Shown piece after piece: positions 17,804 through 26,962 of a DNA stretch of 64,000 bases. This DNA comes from Luteipulveratus halotolerans (lineage in GTDB: Bacteria > Actinomycetota > Actinomycetes > Actinomycetales > Dermatophilaceae): positions 2,542,001 to 2,606,000 of the forward strand of contig NZ_LAIR01000002.1 in the NCBI RefSeq assembly GCF_001247745.1, given 5' to 3'. A model generated the notes under the pieces. It was given only the letters and a program-made list of their open reading frames with translations, did not search any database and was not told where the DNA came from. Every line of letters starts with the position of its first letter. The stretch's first letter is position 1. A program made the translations under genes and the position numbers.

Positions 17804-18343
17804 ATGACCCGCATCGTCTACGCCGCCGCCATGTCGTTCGACGGCTACATCGCCGGGCCCGAGCACGACATGCAGTGGCTGACCCCGCACTTCGCGCCCA
17901 ACCCCGACGCCGACGACCTCATGCACCGGGCCGGCTCCCTGCTCGTCGGCCGCACGACCTACGGCAGCGACGACCCCAACGCCGGCACCGACGCCGAGGG
18001 TCCGTTCGGCGGGCGCTGGCACGGGCTGCAGGTCGTGCTGACGCACCGGGTGCCGGACGAGCCGGTCGAGGGAGTCGAGTTCTACGACGACCTCGACCGC
18101 GCGCTCGCCCGGGCACGCGAGGCCGCCGGCGACAAGGACGTCGAGATCCTCGGCGCCGACATCGCGCGTCAGTGCCTGGAGCGCGGGCTCGTCGACGAGA
18201 TCGTCATGCTCGTCGTGCCCGTCCTGCTCGGCGACGGAGTGCGGATGTTCCACGAGGCCGGCGGGCACGAGATCCGGCTGAAGCAGACCCGCGCCGCCCA
18301 GTCGGGCGCCGGGGCCCTGCTGGCGTACGAGGTCGTGCGCTGA
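17804..18343 (+). CDS. Dihydrofolate-reductase-like (RibD C-terminal) protein
   Basis: The 179-residue reductase-fold protein begins TRIVYAAAMSFDGYIAGPEHD and contains LLVGRTTYGS, VEILGADIARQCLERGLVDEIVMLVVPVLLGDG, all typical of the RibD_C/DHFR-like family. A strong AGGAGGA lies just before the ATG at 17804. Stand-alone members are NAD(P)H-dependent reductases of unknown substrate; it is not a proven riboflavin enzyme. Confidence 0.88.
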   Translation: MTRIVYAAAMSFDGYIAGPEHDMQWLTPHFAPNPDADDLMHRAGSLLVGRTTYGSDDPNAGTDAEGPFGGRWHGLQVVLTHRVPDEPVEGVEFYDDLDRALARAREAAGDKDVEILGADIARQCLERGLVDEIVMLVVPVLLGDGVRMFHEAGGHEIRLKQTRAAQSGAGALLAYEVVR

Positions 18344-18394
18344 CCGCGACGACGATCAAGCGCGGTCCGGTCCCGGCGGAGGATGCTGACAGGC

Positions 18395-18700
18395 ATGGAC
18401 CCCTGGGACCGGATCGCCGCACACCTCGAAGCCACCGACGGCGTACGCCTGCACACCGACCGGCGCGGGCGCCGCTGGTGCGTGTCGAACCGGCTCGTCG
18501 CGCGACCGTACGACGCGTCGATCCTGGTGATCCGCAGCGGTTTTCGTGAGCGTGAGCACCTGCTGGAGCAGCACCCGGAGACGTTCTCGGTGCGCCCCGA
18601 GCTGGAGGCGCACCAGAAGGTCCTGGCCGACGTCATGGGCGGTGACCTCGACGCGATCTGCGCCGCCATCGACGCGGCAGTGGCCCTGCAGCGCCGCTGA
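18395..18700 (+). CDS. MmcQ/YjbR-like protein
   Basis: The 101-residue protein (WDRIAAHLEATDGVRLHTDRRGRRWCVSNRLVARPYDASILVIRSGF) ends with EHLLEQHPETFSVRPELEAHQKVLADV. This resembles the MmcQ/YjbR (DUF419) fold, though similarity judged by eye is modest. GGAGG lies upstream; ATG at 18383 is a possible earlier start. It ends 5 nt from the convergent deoA gene. Function is unknown. Confidence 0.55.
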   Translation: MDPWDRIAAHLEATDGVRLHTDRRGRRWCVSNRLVARPYDASILVIRSGFREREHLLEQHPETFSVRPELEAHQKVLADVMGGDLDAICAAIDAAVALQRR

Positions 18701-18705
18701 CCGGC

Positions 18706-19989
18706 TCAGTCGACCCGGTCGATGACCAGCGGCGTACGACCCGCGCCACCCTCCCCGATCGTCCAGGCGCCGGCCAGCGACTCCTGGGCGCGCGCGAACT
18801 TCTCGGGGGTGTCGGTGTGCAGGGTCAGCAGCGGCTGTCCCTTGCGTACGACGTCGCCGGGCTTGGCGTGCATCTCGACGCCGGCGCCGGCCTGCACCGG
18901 GTCCTCCTTGCGAGCGCGGCCCGCGCCGAGACGCCAGGCCGCCACACCGACCTGCAGGGCATCGAGCCGGGTGAGCGTGCCGTCGGCATCTGCCTCGACG
19001 ACCTGGGTCTCCTTCGCCACCGGCAGCTCGGCGTCAGGGTCGCCGCCCTGCGCGCGGATCATGCGCTTCCAGACGTCCATCGCGCGGCCGTCCTTGAGCG
19101 CGTCGGCCGGGTCGTCACTGTCGACGCCGGCGGCGGCGAGCATCTCGCGGGCGAGGGTGACGGTGAGCTCGACGACGTCAGCCGGGCCGCCGCCGGCGAG
19201 GACCTCGACCGACTCGCGCACCTCGAGCGCGTTGCCTGCGGTGAGACCGAGCGGCGTCGACATGTCGGTGAGCAGCGCGACGGTCTTCACACCGGCATCG
19301 GTGCCGAGCGCGACCATCGTGCGGGCGAGCTCGGCGGCCTGCTCGGCGTCCTTCATGAACGCACCTGAGCCGACCTTGACGTCGAGCACCAGGGAGCCGG
19401 TGCCCTCGGCGATCTTCTTGCTCATGATCGAGCTGGCGATCAGCGGGATCGCCTCGACGGTGCCCGTGACGTCGCGCAGCGCGTAGAGCTTCTTGTCGGC
19501 CGGCGCGAGGCCGTCGCCGGCCGCACAGATGACGGCACCGACGTCGTCGAGCTGAGCGAGCATCGCGTCGTTGGACAGGGTCGCCTGCCAGCCGGGGATC
19601 GACTCCAGCTTGTCGAGGGTGCCGCCGGTGTGGCCGAGACCGCGCCCGGACAGCTGCGGCACGGCTGCACCGCAGGCTGCGACCAGGGGCGCGAGCGGAA
19701 GCGTGATCTTGTCGCCGACGCCACCGGTCGAGTGCTTGTCCGCGGTCGGGCGGCTCAACGAGGAGAAGTCCATGCGCTCGCCCGAGGCGATCATCGCAGC
19801 CGTCCAGCGCGCGATCTCGCGGCGCTCCATGCCGTTGAGCAGGACCGCCATCGCCAGCGACGACATCTGCTCGTCCGCGACCGCACCACGGGTGTAGGCG
19901 TCGATCACCCAGTCGATCTGCTCGTCGGACAGCGGCTGACGGTCTCTCTTGGCCCGGATGACATCGACGGCATCGAACGCTTCGCTCAT
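18706..19989 (-). CDS. deoA: Thymidine phosphorylase
   Basis: The 427-residue pyrimidine-nucleoside phosphorylase cleaves thymidine and deoxyuridine with phosphate to deoxyribose-1-phosphate and base. Phosphate- and substrate-binding motifs are clear: KHSTGGVGDKITLPLAPLVA, SGRGLGHTGGTLDKLESIPG, SSIMSKKIAEG and LDVKVGSGAFM. The C-terminal domain is complete (HAKPGDVVRKGQPLLTLHT). Its product can feed DeoC after isomerisation to the 5-phosphate, but no phosphopentomutase is in this window. Confidence 0.96.
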   Translation of the reverse strand: MSEAFDAVDVIRAKRDRQPLSDEQIDWVIDAYTRGAVADEQMSSLAMAVLLNGMERREIARWTAAMIASGERMDFSSLSRPTADKHSTGGVGDKITLPLAPLVAACGAAVPQLSGRGLGHTGGTLDKLESIPGWQATLSNDAMLAQLDDVGAVICAAGDGLAPADKKLYALRDVTGTVEAIPLIASSIMSKKIAEGTGSLVLDVKVGSGAFMKDAEQAAELARTMVALGTDAGVKTVALLTDMSTPLGLTAGNALEVRESVEVLAGGGPADVVELTVTLAREMLAAAGVDSDDPADALKDGRAMDVWKRMIRAQGGDPDAELPVAKETQVVEADADGTLTRLDALQVGVAAWRLGAGRARKEDPVQAGAGVEMHAKPGDVVRKGQPLLTLHTDTPEKFARAQESLAGAWTIGEGGAGRTPLVIDRVD

Positions 19990-20090
19990 GCCCCGAATCT
20001 TTTCAGAGATCCCGCGGAACCGATCACGTCCACCCCACGTCAGACGCGCACTGTGGCACCCCTCTGCCCAGATCGCCGAAAGGGACGCCG

Positions 20091-20606
20091 ATGCACCGTA
20101 CGCCGACCGCCCGCACCTTGCTGACCGGCCTGACCCTTGCCGCGCTGCCGCTGCTGCTCACCGGCTGCGGTGGCGACGGTGACCCGAAGTCCTCCGGTGA
20201 GGAGCCCGCGGCGACCAGCTCTGCCCCTGCGTCCTCGGCCAGCACGCCGTCGGCGACTCCGTCCGAGGCTCCTTCGTCCGAGGCGGGCCAGGAGCGCCCC
20301 ACCCGTGAGGCGGTCGCGGCCGGCGTGAAGTCGGCGTACGGCACCGGTCCGGCCCAGGCCGTGCTCGACACCGACAAGCTCGCCACGTGCATCACCGACG
20401 ACGTCTACGACGCCGTCAGCCCCGAGACGCTGCAGGCCCTCGCCGCCAGCAAGCCGGCCGACATCCGCAACGCCCAGGACGCCCGGAGCGTCACGCAGGC
20501 TGTCGGCACCTGCACCCCACAGGCCAAGCGCAAGGGGCTCCCGTCCCTGCCGTCGGACCTGCCGACCAGCCTGCCGTCCCTGCCGACCGACATCCCCGGC
20601 CTCTGA
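20091..20606 (+). CDS. Lipoprotein, paralogue of the following gene
   Basis: The 171-residue protein has a signal peptide with lipobox LLTGC (Cys about residue 25) and a Ser/Ala/Glu-rich linker. A compact domain follows: TREAVAAGVKSAYGTGPAQAVLDTDKLATCITDDVYDAVSPETLQAL and a second Cys in VGTCTPQ. The tail is Pro/Leu/Ser repeats (LPSLPSDLPTSLPSLP). It is probably membrane-anchored on the outer face with a disulfide. AAAGGGA precedes the ATG. It shares fold and spacing with the product of 20745-21236, suggesting tandem duplication. Function is unknown. Confidence 0.8.
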   Translation: MHRTPTARTLLTGLTLAALPLLLTGCGGDGDPKSSGEEPAATSSAPASSASTPSATPSEAPSSEAGQERPTREAVAAGVKSAYGTGPAQAVLDTDKLATCITDDVYDAVSPETLQALAASKPADIRNAQDARSVTQAVGTCTPQAKRKGLPSLPSDLPTSLPSLPTDIPGL

Positions 20607-20744
20607 CCGCACCGCAACCCGTCGTGCCCGTACGACGTCACACGACCGGCCTCTGACCATCCAGCTCCCGGCACCGCTACGTTCTGCACCGTCGACCGCA
20701 CTCGATCGTCAGCCACGACCGGCTGACGGCAACGGAAGGAAACC

Positions 20745-21236
20745 ATGAACCGCACCGCTCGTCTCCGCCTCGCCACCTGCGGGCTGCTGCTCGCCGCTCC
20801 GCTCGCGCTGACCGCGTGCGGCAGCTCCGACGACAGCAAGGGCGGCGACCAGACCTCCGCCCCCGCCGCCGCGACGTCGTCGGCCCCCGAGGGCATCGCC
20901 TCGGGTGAGCCCACGCCGGGCGTCAACACCGAGACCGGTGGCGGCGACGCGGCCGGCAAGCCGTCCAAGTCCGAGGTCGCCACCGGGATCAAGGGGATCT
21001 ACGACAAGCAGCCGGAGTCCGGCAAGCTGTTCGACACCCAGAAGCTCGCCGACTGCATCGTCGACAAGACCTACGACTCGATGTCCCCGAAGTCGCTCAA
21101 CGCGCTCAAGGACGGCAAGATCCAGGACCTCGACTCGGCCGACCAGCAGAAGCTCACGACCACGGCCGGTGAGTGCGGGCCGAAGTCGCTCAAGGGCGGC
21201 GGCAGCATCCCGACGGGTCTGCCGACCGGCAGCTGA
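20745..21236 (+). CDS. Lipoprotein, paralogue of the preceding gene
   Basis: The 163-residue protein has lipobox LTAC (Cys about residue 25), a Ser/Ala/Pro linker, and a domain aligned with its neighbour: KSEVATGIKGIYDKQPESGKLFDTQKLADCIVDKTYDSMSPKSLNAL, then AGECGP. Two cysteines outside the lipobox are conserved between the pair. A GGAAGGAAACC ribosome site precedes the ATG. A strong bidirectional terminator follows at 21252-21292. Function is unknown. Confidence 0.8.
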   Translation: MNRTARLRLATCGLLLAAPLALTACGSSDDSKGGDQTSAPAAATSSAPEGIASGEPTPGVNTETGGGDAAGKPSKSEVATGIKGIYDKQPESGKLFDTQKLADCIVDKTYDSMSPKSLNALKDGKIQDLDSADQQKLTTTAGECGPKSLKGGGSIPTGLPTGS

Positions 21237-21251
21237 GCCTCCGTCGTACGC

Positions 21252-21292
21252 CGAACGGCCCCGCCCACCTCACCGGTGGACGGGGCCGTTCG
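21252..21292. terminator. Bidirectional terminator between lipoprotein gene and cdd
   Basis: The 18-bp arms beginning CGAACGGCCCCG (one G/T wobble) enclose the loop TCACC, between convergent genes ending at 21236 and 21300. Confidence 0.8.
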
Positions 21293-21299
21293 TCGTGTC

Positions 21300-21713
21300 C
21301 TAGGCCGTGGGCCGCTCGCCGGTGACGTGCTCGATGTCGGCGAGCCCGAACGCCTGCGGTAGCACCTGCGTCATCGGCAACACACCCTGCGGCGTGAGCA
21401 GCTCACACGTCGGGCCACCGTGCTCCCACAGCAGCTGTCGGCAGCGGCCGCACGGCATCAGCGGCTCGCCCTCAGCGTTGACGCACGCGACCGCGACCAG
21501 CCGGCCGCCGCCCGTGCGATGCAGCTCGGAGACCATGCCGCACTCGGCGCACAGCGCGACGCCGTACGCGGCGTTCTCGACGTTGCAGCCGCTCACGACC
21601 CGGCCGTCGTCGACGAGGCCGGCGACGCCGACCGGGAAGTGGCTGTACGGCGCGTACGCCGTCCGCATCGCCTCGACCGCCTCGGCCTTCAGCGCATCCC
21701 AGTCAACCGTCAC
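21300..21713 (-). CDS. cdd: Cytidine deaminase
   Basis: The 137-residue enzyme deaminates cytidine and deoxycytidine to uridine and deoxyuridine. It is of the short, tetrameric zinc type. The motifs GCNVENAAYG, the catalytic CAEC and the zinc pair PCGRCRQLL are intact. The GTG start lies 43 nt after the stop of the nucleoside-transporter permease, so it belongs to that operon and acts on what the transporter imports. Confidence 0.95.
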   Translation of the reverse strand: MTVDWDALKAEAVEAMRTAYAPYSHFPVGVAGLVDDGRVVSGCNVENAAYGVALCAECGMVSELHRTGGGRLVAVACVNAEGEPLMPCGRCRQLLWEHGGPTCELLTPQGVLPMTQVLPQAFGLADIEHVTGERPTA

Positions 21714-21756
21714 GACAGATCACCGCTCGTCGACGATCCCGACTCGCTGGTCGGCA

Positions 21757-23019
21757 TCAATGACCCTCGCCGCGACGGTAGACCTTGCCGTTGGCCGCCG
21801 GCATCCGCAGGCGTTGCGAGGCCAGAGCCATGACCAGCAGGGTCACGACGTAGGGCGTGGTGCCGGCGAGCTCGCTGCTGATCTCGTCGGTGAACAGGTA
21901 GAGCAGCAGCGCACCCACGCCGACCACGATCGCGATCACGCCCTGCAGGATGCGGCCCTTGCGCAACAGCTGCCACAGGCCGACGGCCACCAGCAGCACG
22001 GCTGCGAGCAGGATCAGCGCATGCACGGTGCTGCCGCCCCGCAGTCGCGCAGCGTCGGTGTAGCCGAACAGCAGCGAACCGCCGGCGAGACCGCCGGGCC
22101 GCCAGTTGCCGAACAGCATCGCGGCGAGACCGATGTAACCGCGACCACCGGTCTGGCCCTCGCGGTAGGCGTTGGCCGCGACCTGAACGAGGAAGGCACC
22201 CGCCAGGCCGGCGAGCGCGCCGGAGGCGAGGACGCCGTAGACCTTGTAGAGGTAGACGTTGACGCCGAGCGTCTCGGCCGCGACCGGGGACTCACCGCAC
22301 GAGCGCAGACGCAGGCCGAACGGCGTACGCCACAGCACCCACCAGGTCAGGACGACCAGGCCGATCGCGATGATCGTCAGCACCGACAGGTTGGTGAGCA
22401 GGCCGCGCAAGATGCCCGCGATGTCGGACAGCAGGAACCAGTGCTTGGTCTCGAGGTCCTGCAGCGGGTCAGCGATGCCCGGCACCGAGATCCGCGGCAG
22501 CGGATCGACCTGGGGCGACTGCGTCGGGCCGCCACCCTGCATACCGGTGAACGTGCGCGAGGCCAGATAGCTGGTGGCGCCCGGCGCGATGACGTTAAGG
22601 GCCACACCCGAGACGATGTGGTCGACGCCGAACCCGATCGTGGCGAGCGCGTGGATCGCCGCGCCCACGAGACCGGCGACGACGCCGCCGACCAGGCCCA
22701 TCCACGGGCCCCACTTGATGCCGGCCCAGGCCGCACCCCAGGTGCCGAGGATCATCATGCCCTCGAGGCCGATGTTGACCACGCCCGCCCGCTCGGACCA
22801 CAGGCCACCGAGGGCGGCCAGACCGATGGGCACGGCGCCGATGAGGGCGGCGCTGATGATGCCGCCGGAGTCGATGTCGTTGGCGCCCGTGATCCAGCGC
22901 AGCAGCGACAGCAGCACGAGGCCGATGACACCAGAGGCGATGAGGTACGTGGTCGGGATCCTGCGGCTGCGCGGCGTCTCGCGGACGACCTTGCTGCCGA
23001 TCTCGAGGCCGGCGGTCAT
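21757..23019 (-). CDS. Nucleoside-type ABC transporter permease (second subunit)
   Basis: The 420-residue inner-membrane permease of the BMP/sugar-type family has about ten hydrophobic segments. LGGLWSERAGVVNIGLEGMMILGTW is the conserved family segment, and GAFLVQVAANAYREGQTGGRGYIGLAAMLFGNW is also typical. It pairs with the product of 23016-24137. The ATG overlaps the upstream permease stop by 4 nt. The substrate is inferred to be nucleosides from the BMP lipoprotein and cdd, add and deoA nearby. Confidence 0.92.
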   Translation of the reverse strand: MTAGLEIGSKVVRETPRSRRIPTTYLIASGVIGLVLLSLLRWITGANDIDSGGIISAALIGAVPIGLAALGGLWSERAGVVNIGLEGMMILGTWGAAWAGIKWGPWMGLVGGVVAGLVGAAIHALATIGFGVDHIVSGVALNVIAPGATSYLASRTFTGMQGGGPTQSPQVDPLPRISVPGIADPLQDLETKHWFLLSDIAGILRGLLTNLSVLTIIAIGLVVLTWWVLWRTPFGLRLRSCGESPVAAETLGVNVYLYKVYGVLASGALAGLAGAFLVQVAANAYREGQTGGRGYIGLAAMLFGNWRPGGLAGGSLLFGYTDAARLRGGSTVHALILLAAVLLVAVGLWQLLRKGRILQGVIAIVVGVGALLLYLFTDEISSELAGTTPYVVTLLVMALASQRLRMPAANGKVYRRGEGH

Positions 23020-24137
23020 GCCGAGGCTCCTTCCGGGGCAGGCTCGGCATCCTGTGCCGCGAGCTGTGTGGTGACCTGCTGCTGCTCGAGGCGCTGGCCG
23101 ACGCGGCGTACGACCTCGTAGGCGATGACGACGGCCAGCACCATCACGCCCTGGATGATCTTGACGATCGAGTCGTCGACGTCGGTGGCGATGGGCAGCG
23201 TGACGGCCTGCTTCTCCAGGTAGGACCACAGCAGCGCGCCGAGCCCGATGCCGACGGCGTTGTTGCGGCCGATCAGCGCGATCGCGATGCCCGAGAAGCC
23301 GAGGCCGGCCTGGAAGTCGGTGCCGTAGTTGTAGTTCTCGCCCAGCAGGAGGGGCAGGCCGACCATGCCGGCGACGGCACCCGACAGCAGCATCGAGATG
23401 AGAACCATCCGCTTGACGTTGACACCGCTCGCGACCGCAGCGCTCTCGGAACGGCCGGTCGCGCGCAGGTCGAAGCCGAAGCGGGTGCGGTTGATGACGA
23501 ACCAGTAGAGGAAGCCGACGAGCACCGCCAGGATGACGAGGGCGTAGACCTTCTTCTGGGTGCCGCCGAGCAGCACGAACCCGTCGAGGTGGGAGGAGTC
23601 GGGCAGCCGCTTGGTGCCGATGTCGTTGCTGCCCTCGGCCTGGTCGGCTGCGACCTTGTGCAGCAGCCAGGCCACCACGCCGGTCGCGATCGAGTTGAGC
23701 ATGATCGTGGAGATGACCTCGCTGACACCGCGGGTGACCTTGAGCCAGGCGGCGATGCCGGCCCACAGCGCACCGGTCGCCATGGCGACCAGCAGGATCA
23801 GCACGATGTTGAGCGGACCGGGCAGGAACGCCTCACCACCGACCGCCGCCGCAGCGAACGCCGCCACGCGGTACTGGCCGTCGACGCCGATGTTGAACAG
23901 GTTCATGCGGAACCCGATCGCGACCGCGATGGCCGAGAAGTACAGGACGGTCGCGTTGTTGATCATGTCGGTCGCCTGGCCCGGCTTGGGCGCCTTGAGC
24001 ATCTGGCTCCAGACGTCACCGACCGGGTCGCCGGTGATCAGCAGGATGAGCGAGGTGACCAGCACCGCGACGAGCAGCGCCAGGACCGGGGCGGCGATGC
24101 CGAGCGCGAGGCGGCGGGGTTCGAAGCGCGCCATCAT
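23016..24137 (-). CDS. Nucleoside-type ABC transporter permease (first subunit)
   Basis: The 373-residue permease has about nine hydrophobic segments, with the conserved AVAIGFRMNLFNIGVDGQYRVAAFAA and GVSEVISTIMLNSIATGVVAWLL. LGFSGIAIALIGRNNAVGIGLGALLW lies near the end. It forms the transmembrane channel with the second permease. ATG at 24137 overlaps the ATPase stop; a second ATG follows directly. The acidic, Gln-rich tail (RLEQQQVTTQLAAQDAEPAP) is probably cytoplasmic. Confidence 0.92.
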   Translation of the reverse strand: MMARFEPRRLALGIAAPVLALLVAVLVTSLILLITGDPVGDVWSQMLKAPKPGQATDMINNATVLYFSAIAVAIGFRMNLFNIGVDGQYRVAAFAAAAVGGEAFLPGPLNIVLILLVAMATGALWAGIAAWLKVTRGVSEVISTIMLNSIATGVVAWLLHKVAADQAEGSNDIGTKRLPDSSHLDGFVLLGGTQKKVYALVILAVLVGFLYWFVINRTRFGFDLRATGRSESAAVASGVNVKRMVLISMLLSGAVAGMVGLPLLLGENYNYGTDFQAGLGFSGIAIALIGRNNAVGIGLGALLWSYLEKQAVTLPIATDVDDSIVKIIQGVMVLAVVIAYEVVRRVGQRLEQQQVTTQLAAQDAEPAPEGASA

Positions 24138-25657
24138 GCCGGCTCCTCCTTCGTGTCGGCACCGGTCATGGCAGCACCGAGCTGCTCGGCGGTGACGGAG
24201 TCGGGGTCGAACTCGCCGGACAGCCGGCCGCGCAGGATCACCCGGATGGTGTCGGACAGGCCGATGAGCTCGTCGAGGTCGGCCGAGATGAGCAGGACGC
24301 CGAGGCCCTCACGTCGCGCCTCACGGATGTGGTCCCAGATCGCCGACTGGGCACCGACGTCGACACCGCGGGTCGGATGGGCGGCGACCAGCACCTTGGG
24401 CGCATGGCTCATCTCGCGACCGATGATGAGCTTCTGCTGGTTGCCACCGGACAGCGAGCCGGCGGTGACGTGGATCGACGGCGTGCGCACGTCGTACTGG
24501 TCGACGATGCGCTGGGTGTCGGCCTTGGCGTCCTTGGCGTCGATGAGGAAGCCGTTGATGTTGGGCTCCTCGGTCTGGTGACCGAGGATGCGGTTCTCCC
24601 ACAGCGGCGCGTCGAGCAGCAGCGCGTGCCGGTGACGGTCCTCGGGGATGTAGCCGATGCCCGCCTCGCGGATCTCACGGGTGTGCCAGTCGGTGATGTC
24701 GACGTCACCGAATCGGATGCGCCCCGCGTCGGCGTCGCGCATGCCCATGACGACCTCGACGAGCTCGGCCTGGCCGTTGCCCTCGACACCGGCGATGCCG
24801 ACGACCTCACCCGCGTGGATGGTCAGGTCGATGTCGTCCAGGACCTTGGGGCCCGCGCCTGCGCTGAGCGTGACGTCGCGGATCTCCAGCGCCACCGTGT
24901 CGGTGACCGTGGACTCCTCGGTCTGCGGGGTGGGCAGCTCGGAGCCGACCATCAGCTCGGCGAGCTGGCGCGCGGTCACGGACTTCGGGTCGACCGTCTG
25001 GACCGTGGTGCCGCGCCGGATCACCGTGATGTCGTCGGCGACCTTGAGGACCTCGTCGAGCTTGTGCGAGATGAACAGCACGGTCAGGCCCTCGGCCTTG
25101 AGCTCGGCGAGGTTGTCGAACAGCTCGTCGACCTCCTGCGGCACGAGCACTGCGGTCGGCTCGTCGAGGATGAGGATCTTGGCGCCGCGGTAGAGGACCT
25201 TGAGGATCTCGACCCGCTGACGTGCGCCGACGCCGAGGTCGGCGACCAGGTCGCCGGGGCGTACGCCGAGCCCGTAGGCCTGCGAGATGCGCTCGATCTC
25301 CTTGCGTGCACCACCACCGATGCCGTGGAGCTTCTCGGCGCCGAGGACGACGTTCTCCAGGACGGTCAGGTTGTCGGCGAGCATGAAGTGCTGGAACACC
25401 ATGCCGATGCCGGCCTTGATCGCGTCGGTCGGGCTGTGCAGGTCGACCTGCTGCCCGTTGACGGCGATCGCCCCCTCGTCCGGCCGCTGCACGCCGTACA
25501 GGATCTTCATCAGCGTGGACTTGCCCGCGCCGTTCTCACCGACGATCGCGTGCACGGTGCCGCGACGCACCGTGATCTCGACGTCGTGGTTGGCGACGAC
25601 TCCGGGGAAGCGTTTGGTGATGCCGTGGAGCTCGACGGCGACCTCGGTCTGAGGCAC
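24134..25657 (-). CDS. Nucleoside-type ABC transporter ATP-binding protein (two NBDs)
   Basis: The 507-residue fusion has two nucleotide-binding domains. NBD1 has Walker A GENGAGKSTLMKIL, VGARQRVEILKVL in place of a canonical signature, and ILILDEPTAVL. NBD2 has a degenerate P-loop (GVEGNGQAELVEV), signature LSGGNQQKLIIGREM and VLVAAHPTRGVDVGAQ. One normal and one degenerate site is usual in the RbsA/BMP-type family. No ATG fits the N-terminus; GTG at 25657 is the only sensible start, although it lacks a clear ribosome site. The BMP gene is 175 nt upstream. Confidence 0.9.
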   Translation of the reverse strand: MPQTEVAVELHGITKRFPGVVANHDVEITVRRGTVHAIVGENGAGKSTLMKILYGVQRPDEGAIAVNGQQVDLHSPTDAIKAGIGMVFQHFMLADNLTVLENVVLGAEKLHGIGGGARKEIERISQAYGLGVRPGDLVADLGVGARQRVEILKVLYRGAKILILDEPTAVLVPQEVDELFDNLAELKAEGLTVLFISHKLDEVLKVADDITVIRRGTTVQTVDPKSVTARQLAELMVGSELPTPQTEESTVTDTVALEIRDVTLSAGAGPKVLDDIDLTIHAGEVVGIAGVEGNGQAELVEVVMGMRDADAGRIRFGDVDITDWHTREIREAGIGYIPEDRHRHALLLDAPLWENRILGHQTEEPNINGFLIDAKDAKADTQRIVDQYDVRTPSIHVTAGSLSGGNQQKLIIGREMSHAPKVLVAAHPTRGVDVGAQSAIWDHIREARREGLGVLLISADLDELIGLSDTIRVILRGRLSGEFDPDSVTAEQLGAAMTGADTKEEPA

Positions 25658-25832
25658 CGCCTGCGCGGCACTGGCAGTGGTGGCGATGACGACACACTCC
25701 TGGCCTGTGAAGCCCTCGCGGTGGCGACGGGCTGCGTACGAGAGAGAGAAGGGGACGAACGAGGGTGGGACGGTGATGACCCGGGTGCACGCTACCGCGA
25801 CACCCGGGTCATCGAGCCCAAGCCAGTCAGGC

Positions 25833-26900
25833 TCAGGGAGTGGTGGCCGGCACCTTGATGGAGCCGGCGATGATCTGCTCGCGCAGCTGGTCGAGCTGGG
25901 CCTTGATGTCGTTGATCTGACCGCCCGTGGTCGCCACGCTGACGCCACCGTCCTTGAGGGCGAACTCGCGCTTGCCGCCCTTGAAGGAGCCGTCCTTGAC
26001 CGACTTGATGAAGTCGAAGACGCCGACGTTGACGTTCTTGACCATCGAGGTCATGATCAGCGACCGCACGCTCGGGTCGGCGGTCAGCGCCTGGTCGGAG
26101 TCGACGCCGATGGCGAGGTGACCGGCGCCGGCGTTCTTGGCAGCGGTGAAGACACCCGCACCCGAACCACCCGCGGCGTGGTAGATGATGTCGGCGCCAC
26201 CCTGGAACTGACCGTCAGCGGCCGTCTTGCCCTTGGCCGGGTCGGCGAAGCCGCTGAAGTCCGGCGGCTGGGTGAGGTAGGTGGTGTCGACCTTGATCGA
26301 CGGCTTGATCTTCTTGGCGCCCGCGAGGTAGCCGGCCTCGAACTTCTTGATCAGCGGGGTCTGCACACCGCCGACGAAGCCGATGTGGTTCTTCTTGGAC
26401 TTCAGCGCGGCGGCCGCACCGATGAGGTAGGAGCCCTCGTTCTCGGCGAAGGTGATCTGCGCGACGTTCGTGCCGGCGGAGTCGGCCGAGGCGTCGTCGA
26501 TGATCGCGAACTTCACATCGGGGTTGTCCTTGGCGACCTTGCCGACGGCCTTGGCGTAGGCGAAGCCGACCGCGATGATCGTGTTGTAGCCGCCGTCGAT
26601 CAGCGTCTGCAGGCGCTGCTCACGGGCCGACTCGGGCTCGCCCTGGTTGGCCTCGGACTCCTTGGAGGTGACGCCGAGCTCCTGCTTGGCCTGGTCCAGG
26701 CCCTTGGCGGCGGAGTCGTTGAACGACTGGTCGCCACGGCCACCCACGTCATAGGCGAGGCCGACCTTGATGCCGCCGCCGCCGGCGCCACCGGAGGCGC
26801 TGCCGGAACCGGAGCCGCCGGTGTCGGTGTCCGAGCCGCACGCGGCCAGACCGAGAGTCAGGGTCGACGCAGCGACCGCCATGGTGAGAACGCGACGCAA
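25833..26900 (-). CDS. BMP-family nucleoside-binding lipoprotein
   Basis: This is the 355-residue substrate-binding protein of the ABC importer. The signal peptide ends in lipobox LGLAAC, followed by a Gly/Ser linker. The BMP (PnrA-like) domain then carries VGLAYDVGGRGDQSFNDSAAKGL, DGGYNTIIAVGFAYA and HIGFVGGVQTPLIKKFEAGYLAGAK. IGVDSDQ is the conserved ligand segment. TTG at 26900 is chosen because GAGGAG lies 7-8 nt upstream; no other start combines a good ribosome site with a normal signal peptide. It heads the operon BMP - ATPase - permease - permease - cdd. Confidence 0.93.
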   Translation of the reverse strand: MRRVLTMAVAASTLTLGLAACGSDTDTGGSGSGSASGGAGGGGIKVGLAYDVGGRGDQSFNDSAAKGLDQAKQELGVTSKESEANQGEPESAREQRLQTLIDGGYNTIIAVGFAYAKAVGKVAKDNPDVKFAIIDDASADSAGTNVAQITFAENEGSYLIGAAAALKSKKNHIGFVGGVQTPLIKKFEAGYLAGAKKIKPSIKVDTTYLTQPPDFSGFADPAKGKTAADGQFQGGADIIYHAAGGSGAGVFTAAKNAGAGHLAIGVDSDQALTADPSVRSLIMTSMVKNVNVGVFDFIKSVKDGSFKGGKREFALKDGGVSVATTGGQINDIKAQLDQLREQIIAGSIKVPATTP

Positions 26901-26962
26901 GGGGGAACTCCTCGTTTGCTGGAGGGCCCCGGTGCCACGCACCTGCGGGGCCGCTGCCGGGA

